Assembly: GCA_049324835.1 (NCBI GenBank)
Contig: JBMOMT010000001.1
Location: 1-34,334 of the forward strand
From: JBMOMT01 sp049324835
Lineage (GTDB): Bacteria > Chloroflexota > Anaerolineae > CAYNKW01
Reading direction: 5' to 3'
DNA length: 34,334 nucleotides
Shown here: positions 23,131 through 31,261 of the stretch, one piece after another
Layout of the letters: each line of letters starts with the position of its first letter
How positions within the stretch are numbered: position 1 is the stretch's first letter
Notes under the pieces: model-generated
What the model was told of the DNA's origin: nothing
Seen by the model: the letters and a program-made list of their open reading frames with translations, nothing else
Databases searched by the model: none
Position numbers and translations under genes: made by a program

Positions 23131-25197
23131 GTGAGCGAGCCACGAGGGGGTAGCAGCCGGGGGCAGAGGCCCTCTGTCCATCAGGCAAAGCTGCGGCGCG
23201 TTCAAGGATGGGCACTATTGGCAGGACTGATCGCTCTGGCCGCTGTCTTGCGGTTCGGAGCGTTGGTGTCGATCCCGCCAGGACTCTATCACGACGAAGC
23301 ACTCAACGGCCTGGATGCCCTCTCGGTTCTGGAAGGCAGCAGGCCCATCTATTTTCCGGCCAATAACGGTCGCGAGCCCTTTTTCATCTATGGCGTGGCT
23401 GCAGCAGTGGCGTTGTTGGGCCGCAGCCCGGGGGCCATCCGTGTGGTGGCGGCTTTACTGGGTACACTGACCGTGCCCGCCGTCTACCTGATGGCCCGCG
23501 AGATGAGCGGCAAACGGGCCGCTCTGCTGGCAGCAATACTCAGCGCCACAACGGTGTGGCCTGTGGCTTTGAGCCGCGTCGGCCTGCGGGCCGTTTCGAT
23601 GCCACCATTTATCGCACTGGCCCTCTGGCTGCTCTGGCGAGGGCGGCGGACCGGCCAACGGTGGCAATTCATTCTCGCCGGCCTGTGCTTCGGCGCAGCG
23701 TCTTACACTTATCTGGCGGCGCGATTCTCAATCGTTGCGCTACTCGGCTTTGGAATTCTTGACCACTTCTTTCATCTCGATCTCAACTCCAACAACGAGG
23801 GTCGCTCTGTAGCCATCGGCAAAACAGACGCCCTCCTTTTCCTTCTGGCCGCCATCCTGGTGCTCTCTCCGCTGCTGGTTTATGGCATGGAGCACTGGGA
23901 TGTTTTTATGGGACGCACCGGCCAGGTGTCGATCTTTAACCCGACCATAAACCAGGGCGATTTCTGGGGCGCGCTGATCCGCCACACCGGGCGCGCACTG
24001 GGCATGTTCTTCGTCCGTGGCGATTTTATCCCGCGTCACAACGTGCCGTTGAGGCCAGTCTTTGATCCACTCATCGGTGCTGCTTTTGTGCTGGGCCTGA
24101 TCCTGGCTCTGCGCCGGCGGCGACAACCCGCCAGCACACTGACGCTGATCTGGCTGGCGGTGATGATCCTGCCCACCATCATGGCCGAAGACACGCCCCA
24201 TTTTTTGCGCGCTGTGGGGCTCCAGCCGCTGTTGTTTTTGCCCCCGGCCTGGGGGTTGGAGGCGCTCTGGGCCTGGCTGGAAAAGCGTGGGCCGCGTCTG
24301 CTGGCCGGTGGGCTGGTGGCACTCATTCTACTGTCCAGTCTGGGCCTGACCGTGCACGATTACTTTTTTCGCTACGGCGCCGACCCAGAATTACGTTACA
24401 GTTTCGAGACCGCCGCCGCCGAGATGGCCGTCGAGGTCAATCGTTTTCTGGGCACAGGCTGGCAGGGAGAAGGTCTGGCAGCCCGCGCCGGCGAGCCTGC
24501 CGGGCAGCGTCTGGTCTGGCTGGACGAGCGTTTGTGGCGCGATTGGCCCTCGGTGCAGTTCCTGGTGCCAGAGTCACCGGCGTTGTACCGGCTGACAGGG
24601 CCCGGCCTGCCGCACCAGGCCCAGGCGGCCGCTGCCGAGGCGTTGCTCATCGTCTGGCCTTACGACGACACCTATCGCGGCTGGTTGGATCAGCTACCGC
24701 CCGCGAGCCAGATTCAGGTGCAATCGGGCCCGTTGGAGCGCGGCGATCTGCAGGAAACCGCCTACCCGCTGTACGCCAGCTTGCACATCCGGCCGGCGGC
24801 GGCGACGCCCGCCCAGGCGCGCCTGGAAGATGGGCTGGAGCTGGTGGCGTATCAGGTCCAGGTGGTGAGCGACTATCGACTGCGCGTGGTGCTGCAATGG
24901 CGCGCCAGCCGGCCGCCACAAGCCGATTACACCGCCTTTGTGCAGCTCTTACAGGATGGCCAGGTGATCGCCCAGGACGATGCCCCGCCCGGCGCGGGCT
25001 ATCTGCCCAGCCGATGGTGGCGACCGGGCGACGTCATCGTGGCCGAGCACCATCTGGAGTCAGGTGCGCCTTTTCAAGTGGATCGGGCCGGCCAACAGAT
25101 CATCGCCGGTCTCTATGCCTGGCCCAGTCTGGATCGACTGGCCGTGATCGACGAGCACGGTCGGCCCCAGGCAGATCACGTGGTGCTGAGTCCGTGA
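23131..25197 (+). CDS. PMT/ArnT-like (GT39/GT83-type) membrane glycosyltransferase with C-terminal beta domain
   Basis: This 688-residue polytopic protein begins with a cytoplasmic basic tail and a first membrane segment (about 27-46). The extracytoplasmic loop LYHDEALNGLDAL follows, with the Asp55-Glu56 pair typical of catalytic loops in PMT and ArnT-type enzymes. About ten hydrophobic segments run to about residue 410, then a large outer domain. The last 130 residues form a beta-rich domain (LQWRASRPPQADYTAFVQLL...SRWWRPGDVI) that recurs in the 1037-residue protein downstream. These enzymes use polyprenyl-phosphate sugars to glycosylate proteins or lipids; the acceptor is unknown. The GTG at 23131 has no Shine-Dalgarno and lies at the predicted transcription start, so it is probably leaderless. 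A TTG at about 23218 with AAGGA upstream is the alternative. Confidence 0.82.
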   Translation: MSEPRGGSSRGQRPSVHQAKLRRVQGWALLAGLIALAAVLRFGALVSIPPGLYHDEALNGLDALSVLEGSRPIYFPANNGREPFFIYGVAAAVALLGRSPGAIRVVAALLGTLTVPAVYLMAREMSGKRAALLAAILSATTVWPVALSRVGLRAVSMPPFIALALWLLWRGRRTGQRWQFILAGLCFGAASYTYLAARFSIVALLGFGILDHFFHLDLNSNNEGRSVAIGKTDALLFLLAAILVLSPLLVYGMEHWDVFMGRTGQVSIFNPTINQGDFWGALIRHTGRALGMFFVRGDFIPRHNVPLRPVFDPLIGAAFVLGLILALRRRRQPASTLTLIWLAVMILPTIMAEDTPHFLRAVGLQPLLFLPPAWGLEALWAWLEKRGPRLLAGGLVALILLSSLGLTVHDYFFRYGADPELRYSFETAAAEMAVEVNRFLGTGWQGEGLAARAGEPAGQRLVWLDERLWRDWPSVQFLVPESPALYRLTGPGLPHQAQAAAAEALLIVWPYDDTYRGWLDQLPPASQIQVQSGPLERGDLQETAYPLYASLHIRPAAATPAQARLEDGLELVAYQVQVVSDYRLRVVLQWRASRPPQADYTAFVQLLQDGQVIAQDDAPPGAGYLPSRWWRPGDVIVAEHHLESGAPFQVDRAGQQIIAGLYAWPSLDRLAVIDEHGRPQADHVVLSP

Positions 25198-25289
25198 CCG
25201 GCTTTTACCCTGACAATACCTTCGCGCCAGACGACCATCGGTCGATGGCAGCGAGATAACCTCTCAATTTGAGTGAGGAGGATTGACAC

Positions 25290-26846
25290 ATGCACACAAA
25301 ACGTGTGGCCCATCTGCTGATCGTGGCCCTGTTGCTGCTGATCAGCGTACCCCTGGAGCCGACTCTCGCCTCGCCGCCAGCGCAGAGCGGCAATCTGATC
25401 AAGAATCCAAGTTTTGAGGAAGGCTTTACCCAGCGCGGCGCAGGTGAGGTGGTCATCGCCGTGCACTGGGAGCCGTGGTGGATCGGTGGCTCTCAGGCCG
25501 ATAACGCCCAGGGTTATTTCTATCGACCCGAATACAAGCCAGAGGACGCCGCCGTTTACACCATGCGCCGCGTCCATACGGGCCGCTACTCTCAGAAACA
25601 GTTCAATACTTTTGCCCATCACCGCGCCGGCGTTTACCAGTTGGTGAGCGGTGTCACCCCCGGCTCCAAACTCACCCTCACCGCCTGGGCCCAGGTGTGG
25701 AGCACCGGCCAGAGCGATCCGGACAAGTGCGACGATTTTGGCAACTATCAGGTCTGGGCCGGCATCGACCCCACCGGCGGGCGCGACGGCAACTCGGGCA
25801 ACATTGCCTGGAGTCAGCCGATCATGGCCTGCAATCAGTGGGTGTTCTTGCAGGTAGAAGCTGTGGCGCAAGCGGGCACGGTCACGGTGTTCCTGCGGGG
25901 CGAGCCCCAATATCGTATGAAACACAACGATGCCTACTGGGACGACGCCACTCTGACGGTGCAATCGCCGCCCACGCCCACGCCGCGCCCACCCACGCCC
26001 ACACCGCGCCCGCCCACACCGGCGCCCACCGCCACCCCCACGCCCGTGCCCGATGCTGTGGTGAGCGCCGCCTCGGTCAATCTCTATGCCGGGCCAGGTG
26101 AGATCTATGATGCCGTGGGCCAGCTCTCGCAGGGCGACATCCTGACAGTGACGGGCCGCGATCCTTCGAGCAACTGGCTGGCGGTCCGATCCACCACCGG
26201 CCAGACCGGTTGGGCGCCCGTCTCTCAGCTTCAGGTGAACGTGGCCTTGAGCGGGGTCGCCGAGGCCGCCGTGCCGCCCACGCCCACCCCCATCCCCACG
26301 AACACACCGACGGTCACGCCGACGCCGGTGCATACCGCCACACCCACCATCACCCCCACACCCACCTTCACCCCAACACCGGCGGTGGCTCGTGTGTGCA
26401 TCGTCTCGTACGACGACCGCAACGGCAACGGCCTGCGCGACCCGGGTGAATCGTTGCTGGCCAATGCCATCTTTACCGTATCGGACCCCACTCACGCCGT
26501 GGGCACCTACACCACCAACGGCCTGAGTGAGCCTTTTTGTTTCGATAACCTGCTGCCGGGTTACTATTACATCGCCGAGGTGAACGCGCCGGGCTACGAT
26601 TCCACCACCTACGACACCTGGGGCATCGCCCTTGGCTCCGGCGCGGCCTTTAACCTGGAGTTCGGCAACCGCCGCGGATCGGCCACGGCCATCACAGAGA
26701 CTCTGCCCGAGCCTCAACTCAGCCCCACACCGGCCTCTGTGTTGCCTTCGGTGGGCAAGGCCGTCTACAGCGCCAGCGGCCTCATCGTCCTGGCCCTGGC
26801 GGCCGGCATCTTTGTCAGCTTTAACCTGCTGCGCCGCGGACAATGA
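25290..26846 (+). CDS. Modular surface protein: CBM-like, SH3b and SdrD/Cna-B-like domains with Thr/Pro linkers and C-terminal anchor
   Basis: This 518-residue protein has a signal peptide (1-27) and an N-terminal carbohydrate-binding-like beta domain (about 32-225, starting NLIKNPSFEEGF). A Thr/Pro linker (227-254) leads to a bacterial SH3 domain (about 256-316; VNLYAGPGEIYDAVGQL, TGWAPVSQLQV). A second Thr/Pro linker (329-365) is followed by a SdrD/Cna-B-like domain (about 368-462; YDDRNGNGLRDPGE, LPGYYYIAEVNAPGY). It ends with a transmembrane segment (about 494-513) and basic tail LLRRGQ. No sortase LPxTG motif is visible. AGGAGG lies 8 nt before the ATG. It stands between two membrane glycosyltransferase-like genes, so its linkers are possible glycosylation sites; this is inference. 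Adhesion or wall binding is likely. Confidence 0.87.
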   Translation: MHTKRVAHLLIVALLLLISVPLEPTLASPPAQSGNLIKNPSFEEGFTQRGAGEVVIAVHWEPWWIGGSQADNAQGYFYRPEYKPEDAAVYTMRRVHTGRYSQKQFNTFAHHRAGVYQLVSGVTPGSKLTLTAWAQVWSTGQSDPDKCDDFGNYQVWAGIDPTGGRDGNSGNIAWSQPIMACNQWVFLQVEAVAQAGTVTVFLRGEPQYRMKHNDAYWDDATLTVQSPPTPTPRPPTPTPRPPTPAPTATPTPVPDAVVSAASVNLYAGPGEIYDAVGQLSQGDILTVTGRDPSSNWLAVRSTTGQTGWAPVSQLQVNVALSGVAEAAVPPTPTPIPTNTPTVTPTPVHTATPTITPTPTFTPTPAVARVCIVSYDDRNGNGLRDPGESLLANAIFTVSDPTHAVGTYTTNGLSEPFCFDNLLPGYYYIAEVNAPGYDSTTYDTWGIALGSGAAFNLEFGNRRGSATAITETLPEPQLSPTPASVLPSVGKAVYSASGLIVLALAAGIFVSFNLLRRGQ

Positions 26847-26867
26847 GCTACACGGCAAGCTGAATGA

Positions 26868-29800
26868 ATGTATGACTTGACGGATCGAACGATCCACTCC
26901 CAACATGGAAATCCCAACAGCGCCTCGGAGAGCCGCCTGTGGCTCTCCCTGGCGCTTTTTGCTGCCCTGGCAGCGGCCATCCCGCTCCTGATCACACCCG
27001 GCCTGATCAACACCCGCGGCGGCGGCGATAGCCCCTTTCTGCTGGTTCGCACCTACGAGATGGCCCAGGGATTACGATCCGGACAGTTCCCCGTGCGCTG
27101 GATGGCCGACGCCGCCTATGGCCTGGGTTACCCTTTTTTCAACTATTACGCCGCCCTGCCCTATTACCTGGCCGCCGCCCTGCATCTGCTGGGATTGGGC
27201 ATCCTGACCGCTATCGAGATGACCCAACTCGTCGGTTTTTTCGCCGCGGCAGCGGGCAGTTATGCCCTGGCGCGCCGCTGGCTCGGCAGCCCGCCGGCAG
27301 CGGCGCTGGTCTCAGTCGCCTATACCCTGGCGCCCTTTCACCTGGTCAACGTCTACGTGCGGGGCGATTCCCTCTCCGAGTTCTACGCCTTTGTCTGGTA
27401 CCCGCTGATCTTGCTGGCTTTGCAGCGCCTGTTCGAGTATCCCTCGGCGGGCCGCGCCTGCGTAATGGCTCTCACCCTGGCCGCTCTGATCGTCACTCAC
27501 AACATCTCGGCCCTGATCTTTGCCCCCTTTGCGGCACTCTATACACTGCTGCTCTTCGGTAGTCGCGCCGTGCAGGGAAAGCGACTTGGACTCGTCGGCG
27601 GGTGCCTGCTGGCGGCGGCGCTGGCGGTCCTGCTCAGCGCCTGGCTGTGGCTGCCGGCGCTGGGCGAGCTAGAGGCGGTGCAACTGGGTGAGGCCCAGAC
27701 CGGCGGCTACTTTCACTACAGCAGCCACTTTCGGAGCTGCGACCTGGTGCAGCCCACGGTCTGGTTCGATTACGATCCCGACGCCGCGCCGACTCCCTTT
27801 GCCATGGGCCTGATCCAGGCGGCGCTGACGCTGCTCGGCGCGGCGGCGCTCGCCTGGCGCTGGCTGAAACGCCGCCGCATCGATCCGCTCGGTCTTTTTG
27901 CCCTGCTGACGCTGCTGATCGCCACGCTGCTGATCACCCCTCTCTCCCGCCCGCTGTGGGATCACCTGCCGCTGCTGCCGCTGGTCCAGTTCCCGTGGCG
28001 ATTCCTCTCGGTGCAGGCCCTGGCCGCCAGCCTTCTGATCGGGACGCTGGCCACGGCTGTCCCCCGCTCGCAAAGGATGGTTTGGTTGACCGGGCTGCTG
28101 CTGGCGGCTGCCGCGCTGGCCGGCCTGCGCCCAGAGCCGCTGCCCATCAGCGACGCCGACGTGACGCCAGAACGGCTGGCGCTGTACGAGTATTTCACCG
28201 CCAACATCGGCACCACCATCCAGTGGGAATACCTGCCCCGCGACGCCGTGCCACGGCCCTACACCTCCGAAGCGCTGTTGACGATGCCGGACAAACCGTC
28301 ACCTATCCCGCTGGAGGGCAAAATCGCCGGGGCGACGCTGCTGGCCCGGAACGCGCGGCAGGAGCGCTGGCAGATCGACGTGGCCTCAGAGGGCGCGCGG
28401 CTGATCTTTTACACGCTAAACTTTGCCGGCTGGCAGGCCTGGATCGACGGTCGGCCCGCCGAGGTGGCATCGTGGCCCGGCCTGGGCGCGGTTGCCCTCA
28501 GCCTGCCCGCCGGCTGCCACGAGGTGCGACTTACCTTCGGCGATTCCCCCCTGCGCCGCCTGGCCGACTGGCTCTCGGCGGCGGGTGTGGTCATCTGGCT
28601 GGCCCTGGGGCTGGCGGCGCGCCCGTGGCGCGGCCTGAGGCGGCGACACTTTTGGATCGCGGCTGGCACAATCGTAGCGATCGCGGCGGCGGGCGGCGCG
28701 CTGCACCTGTGGGGACAATCTCCGGCTCCCCCGGCGCTCTCGGACCTGACCATGGATTTCATCCGCCAGCCCTACCTGCACCACAACCCCGGCGGCGTCG
28801 ATTTTGGCGCGGCGCGCCTGATGGGTTACACCCTCAGCACCGACCGGGCCCCGGCAGGTGAGACCGTACAACTCGGCCTCGATTGGGCCGCGGAACAGGC
28901 CGGGCTGACCGCCCAGGTCGATCTGGTCTTGGCCGTGCACGAGCAGCTCAACGACCCGCCCCTGCTGGCCACCTCCACAGTCGAGGTGCCGACCGGCGGC
29001 GGGACGACCCGCCACGACATCACCGTGCCCACCGACGCGGCGCGGGGCATCTACTTTTTGCGCGTCCGTGTGCTGGGGCCGCAGGGGCCGCTGACGCCGC
29101 GCACGACGGCGGGCAAGGCGTTGGGCCACACTTTCCTGCGGCCGCTGTACGTCGAGGCCTTCCGTCCGGCGGCGGGTGACGAGCCGATGCTGGGGCAATT
29201 TGGTCCGGGTGTAACCCTGGTTGAGGCACAGATCGAGCCTGCCGGCGATGCCCACCTGGCCGTGGCCCTCACCTGGCGCTGCGACAGCCCGCTGCCGGCC
29301 AATTACGCCCTCTCGCTGCGGGCCTACGATGCCGACGGCGCGCGCGTCAGCCGCTTCGACGACACCCAGCCGCTGCGTGGTCTCTATCCCACGGCCATGT
29401 GGCGGCCCGGTGAATTGATCGCCGACCGCCACGCGCTGCCCCTGGCGCCGGGCGTCGCGCCAGACGAGGCCCAAACGCTGGAGGTGGTGCTCTATGACCG
29501 GGCCGCGCCCGATCTGGCTCCGCTGGGCGTCGCCTACCTGCCCATCCAGGAGCGGCCCCGCAGTTTCCAGATTCCAGAGATGCAGACGCCGCTGGGGACC
29601 GAGTTCGGCGGCCAGATGCGCCTGCTGGGCGCCGACCTGTCTCAGACCGTCGATGCCCTGGCGCTGACCCTGCACTGGCAGGCGATACAACCCATGACGA
29701 CCGATTACAAAATTTTCGTCCACCTGTTCGACCCGGCGACGGAGGCCATCCCTGTTCAAGACGACGCCATGCCGCGGCGCAACAGCTATCCCACTCGCTG

Positions 29801-29981
29801 GTGGGCCGCCGGTGAGGTGGTGAGTGATCCGATCCATCTATCACTGACGGGCGTGCCGGCGGGTGAATACCGGCTGGCGGTGGGCGTCTATGACCCGGCG
29901 ACGGGCGACCGGCTGGCCGCCGTGGACGGGCAGGGGTCCCATAACCGGCTGATCTTGCCGGCAGCGATCACGGTTCCCTGA
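26868..29981 (+). CDS. Very large PTPS-related polytopic membrane protein with C-terminal beta domains
   Basis: This 1037-residue protein has about ten to twelve hydrophobic segments in its first 420 residues, resembling the domain named '6-pyruvoyl-tetrahydropterin synthase-related' in Chloroflexota and other membrane proteins. Despite that name it has no pterin chemistry visible and looks like a GT-C-type glycosyltransferase (loop LINTRGGGDSPFLLVR after the first segment). An outer domain (about 420-555) and two more membrane helices (about 570-590, 600-625) follow. Up to three beta-sandwich repeats then end the protein (about 655-770, 790-900, 925-1037). The last repeat (LHWQAIQPMTTDYKIFVHLF, TRWWAAGEVV) is the same type as the C terminus of the 688-residue protein. 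It starts 21 bp after the surface protein gene, without a clear Shine-Dalgarno, and is probably co-transcribed. The function is inferred only. Confidence 0.8.
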   Translation: MYDLTDRTIHSQHGNPNSASESRLWLSLALFAALAAAIPLLITPGLINTRGGGDSPFLLVRTYEMAQGLRSGQFPVRWMADAAYGLGYPFFNYYAALPYYLAAALHLLGLGILTAIEMTQLVGFFAAAAGSYALARRWLGSPPAAALVSVAYTLAPFHLVNVYVRGDSLSEFYAFVWYPLILLALQRLFEYPSAGRACVMALTLAALIVTHNISALIFAPFAALYTLLLFGSRAVQGKRLGLVGGCLLAAALAVLLSAWLWLPALGELEAVQLGEAQTGGYFHYSSHFRSCDLVQPTVWFDYDPDAAPTPFAMGLIQAALTLLGAAALAWRWLKRRRIDPLGLFALLTLLIATLLITPLSRPLWDHLPLLPLVQFPWRFLSVQALAASLLIGTLATAVPRSQRMVWLTGLLLAAAALAGLRPEPLPISDADVTPERLALYEYFTANIGTTIQWEYLPRDAVPRPYTSEALLTMPDKPSPIPLEGKIAGATLLARNARQERWQIDVASEGARLIFYTLNFAGWQAWIDGRPAEVASWPGLGAVALSLPAGCHEVRLTFGDSPLRRLADWLSAAGVVIWLALGLAARPWRGLRRRHFWIAAGTIVAIAAAGGALHLWGQSPAPPALSDLTMDFIRQPYLHHNPGGVDFGAARLMGYTLSTDRAPAGETVQLGLDWAAEQAGLTAQVDLVLAVHEQLNDPPLLATSTVEVPTGGGTTRHDITVPTDAARGIYFLRVRVLGPQGPLTPRTTAGKALGHTFLRPLYVEAFRPAAGDEPMLGQFGPGVTLVEAQIEPAGDAHLAVALTWRCDSPLPANYALSLRAYDADGARVSRFDDTQPLRGLYPTAMWRPGELIADRHALPLAPGVAPDEAQTLEVVLYDRAAPDLAPLGVAYLPIQERPRSFQIPEMQTPLGTEFGGQMRLLGADLSQTVDALALTLHWQAIQPMTTDYKIFVHLFDPATEAIPVQDDAMPRRNSYPTRWWAAGEVVSDPIHLSLTGVPAGEYRLAVGVYDPATGDRLAAVDGQGSHNRLILPAAITVP

Positions 29982-29993
29982 TCCAACAAGTCG

Positions 29994-30131
29994 GGAGTTG
30001 GACACTGGCAAATTACGATTTTTGGAACCAGGACGCAGATTAACGCCGATAAACGCTGATTTTGTGTGCCTTTGCGAACATCTGCGTGAATCTGCGTTCT
30101 CATAAAGGGTAAGCCAAATTTGCCAGACTCC
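29994..30131. repeat. Nested inverted repeat (outer and inner palindromes)
   Basis: Outer arms are GGAGT (29994-29998) with CTGGCAAATT (30005-30014) on the left, and AATTTGCCAG (30117-30126) with ACTCC (30127-30131) on the right. Nested inside, ACGCAGATT (30033-30041) faces AATCTGCGT (30089-30097). The whole could fold as one long imperfect hairpin. No coding potential is seen. This and the next element fill most of the 412-bp gap between the PTPS-related gene and the phosphorylase gene; 30314-30393 holds only a short hairpin and the ribosome-binding site. Confidence 0.8.
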
Positions 30132-30313
30132 ATTCAGGAGTTCACTACCGGACACTTTTGCATAGCGCGTCATTCTGAGGAGCAGAGCGACGAAGAATCT
30201 CACTTAACTTCAGAGATCGCCTGGGCAGAAGCGAGATTCTTCGCTCCCTTTGGTCGCTCAGAATGACAGAATTCGGCAGAGTTGAAAAAAGTGTCCGGTA
30301 GCAAATTCAGGAG
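30132..30313. mobile_element. MITE-like non-autonomous element with terminal inverted repeats and 9-bp flanking direct repeats
   Basis: The 164-bp core (30141-30304) begins TTCACTACCGGACACTTTT and ends with the near inverse (30285-30304), differing at the tip by one base change and one indel. It is flanked by identical ATTCAGGAG copies (30132-30140 and 30305-30313), as expected for a target-site duplication. Inside, a second inverted repeat (30169-30202 and 30233-30267; arms begin GTCATTCTGAG and end GAAGAATCTC) makes the element largely self-complementary. No open reading frame of meaningful length is present, so any transposase would act from elsewhere. The family is not recognised. Confidence 0.75.
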
Positions 30314-30352
30314 CACAGATGGTTTCCACGGTCAAGAGTTACTGCTCAGCCT

Positions 30353-30367
30353 ACCCTGCGGCAGGGT
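30353..30367 (+). promoter_or_regulatory. Short hairpin ahead of the phosphorylase ribosome-binding site
   Basis: ACCCTG (30353-30358) pairs with CAGGGT (30362-30367) around a 3-nt loop. It lies about 17 nt before the TGGAGG ribosome-binding site. A small regulatory or stabilising hairpin is possible. Confidence 0.3.
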
Positions 30368-30393
30368 GAGTAATCACGTATGGAGGAATTTCC

Positions 30394-31218
30394 ATGAGTG
30401 TTGAAATGTGGCGCGCCAGACGGCAAGAGGCGCTGGCCGCCGTGCGGGAGCGATGGTCGGAGCCGGTGACGGTGGGGGTGATATTGGGCTCCGGCCTGGG
30501 GCCGCTGGCCGACGAGATCGACGGCGTGGCTATCCCCTACGATCAGGTGCCCCATTTTCCGGCGAGTCGCGTGGAGGGGCATGCCGGGCGGTTGGTATTG
30601 GGACGGCTGGAGGGTAAGGGGGTGGTGGCCATGCAAGGCCGACCGCACTATTACGAGGGCTACTCGATGCAACAGATCGCCTTCCCGGTGTGGCTCATGC
30701 GTGATCTGGGGGTGCGGACGCTGATCGTGACCAACGCCGCCGGTGGCATGAACCGCTCTTTCGACCCCGGCGACCTGATGATCATCCTGGATCACATCAA
30801 TCTGTTCTTCAACAATCCCCTCATCGGGGCCAACGACCCGGAGCTAGGGCCGCGGTTCCCCCAACTCAAGACGGCCTACCCGCCTCACCTGGTCAAGCTG
30901 GCGCAGCGTGTCGCCGCAGAGGAGGGCATCCCAGTCAAGCGAGGGGTGTACGTGGGCACCACGGGGCCAATGTACGAAACGCGGGCCACGGGCCAGCTCT
31001 TTCGTTTGCTGGGCGGCGATGCGGTGGGCATGTCCACCGTGCCAGAGGTGATCGCCGCCACCCACGCCGGCCTGGAGACGCTGGGTCTCTCGTGCATCAC
31101 CGACGTGGCCAAAGAGCGCCCCGGCGATTATACCTCTCACGAGGAGGTGCTGGCCGCCGCGGCGGCCGCCGGGCCGCGATTCGTGCGCCTGCTGCGGGCC
31201 ATCGTGCGCGCGCTGTGA
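30394..31218 (+). CDS. punA: Purine nucleoside phosphorylase, trimeric PNP family, with Asp in base pocket
   Basis: PNP cleaves purine nucleosides with phosphate to base and ribose-1-phosphate (purine salvage, cytoplasm). The 274-residue protein shows the phosphate-binding GSGLG (32-36), EGHAG (61-65) and GRPHYYEG (82-89), then NAAGGMN, the base-contact GPMYET (Glu195, matching human Glu201) and GMSTVPEV (Met213). The base-specificity position that is Asn243 in human PNP, within ITN, reads ITD here (Asp237, codon gac at 31102). Asp there is reported to favour 6-aminopurines such as adenosine over inosine and guanosine. Methylthioadenosine phosphorylases also carry Asp in this loop, but the other motifs are PNP-type. 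GGAGG lies 8 nt before the ATG. Fold and family are secure; substrate preference is inferred. Confidence 0.93.
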   Translation: MSVEMWRARRQEALAAVRERWSEPVTVGVILGSGLGPLADEIDGVAIPYDQVPHFPASRVEGHAGRLVLGRLEGKGVVAMQGRPHYYEGYSMQQIAFPVWLMRDLGVRTLIVTNAAGGMNRSFDPGDLMIILDHINLFFNNPLIGANDPELGPRFPQLKTAYPPHLVKLAQRVAAEEGIPVKRGVYVGTTGPMYETRATGQLFRLLGGDAVGMSTVPEVIAATHAGLETLGLSCITDVAKERPGDYTSHEEVLAAAAAAGPRFVRLLRAIVRAL

Positions 31219-31227
31219 AAAAGTAAA

Positions 31228-31259
31228 GGGGCGAGTCGGATGACTCGCCGGCTCGCCCC
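31228..31259. terminator. Bidirectional hairpin between phosphorylase and cytochrome genes
   Basis: GGGGCGAG (31228-31235) pairs with CTCGCCCC (31252-31259), and an internal GAGTC/GACTC stem is nested inside. On the minus strand the stem is followed by TTTACTTTTT, so it should end the cytochrome transcript well. The plus side has only a weak T content. It lies in the 43-bp gap between convergent genes. Confidence 0.75.
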
Positions 31260-31261
31260 TG

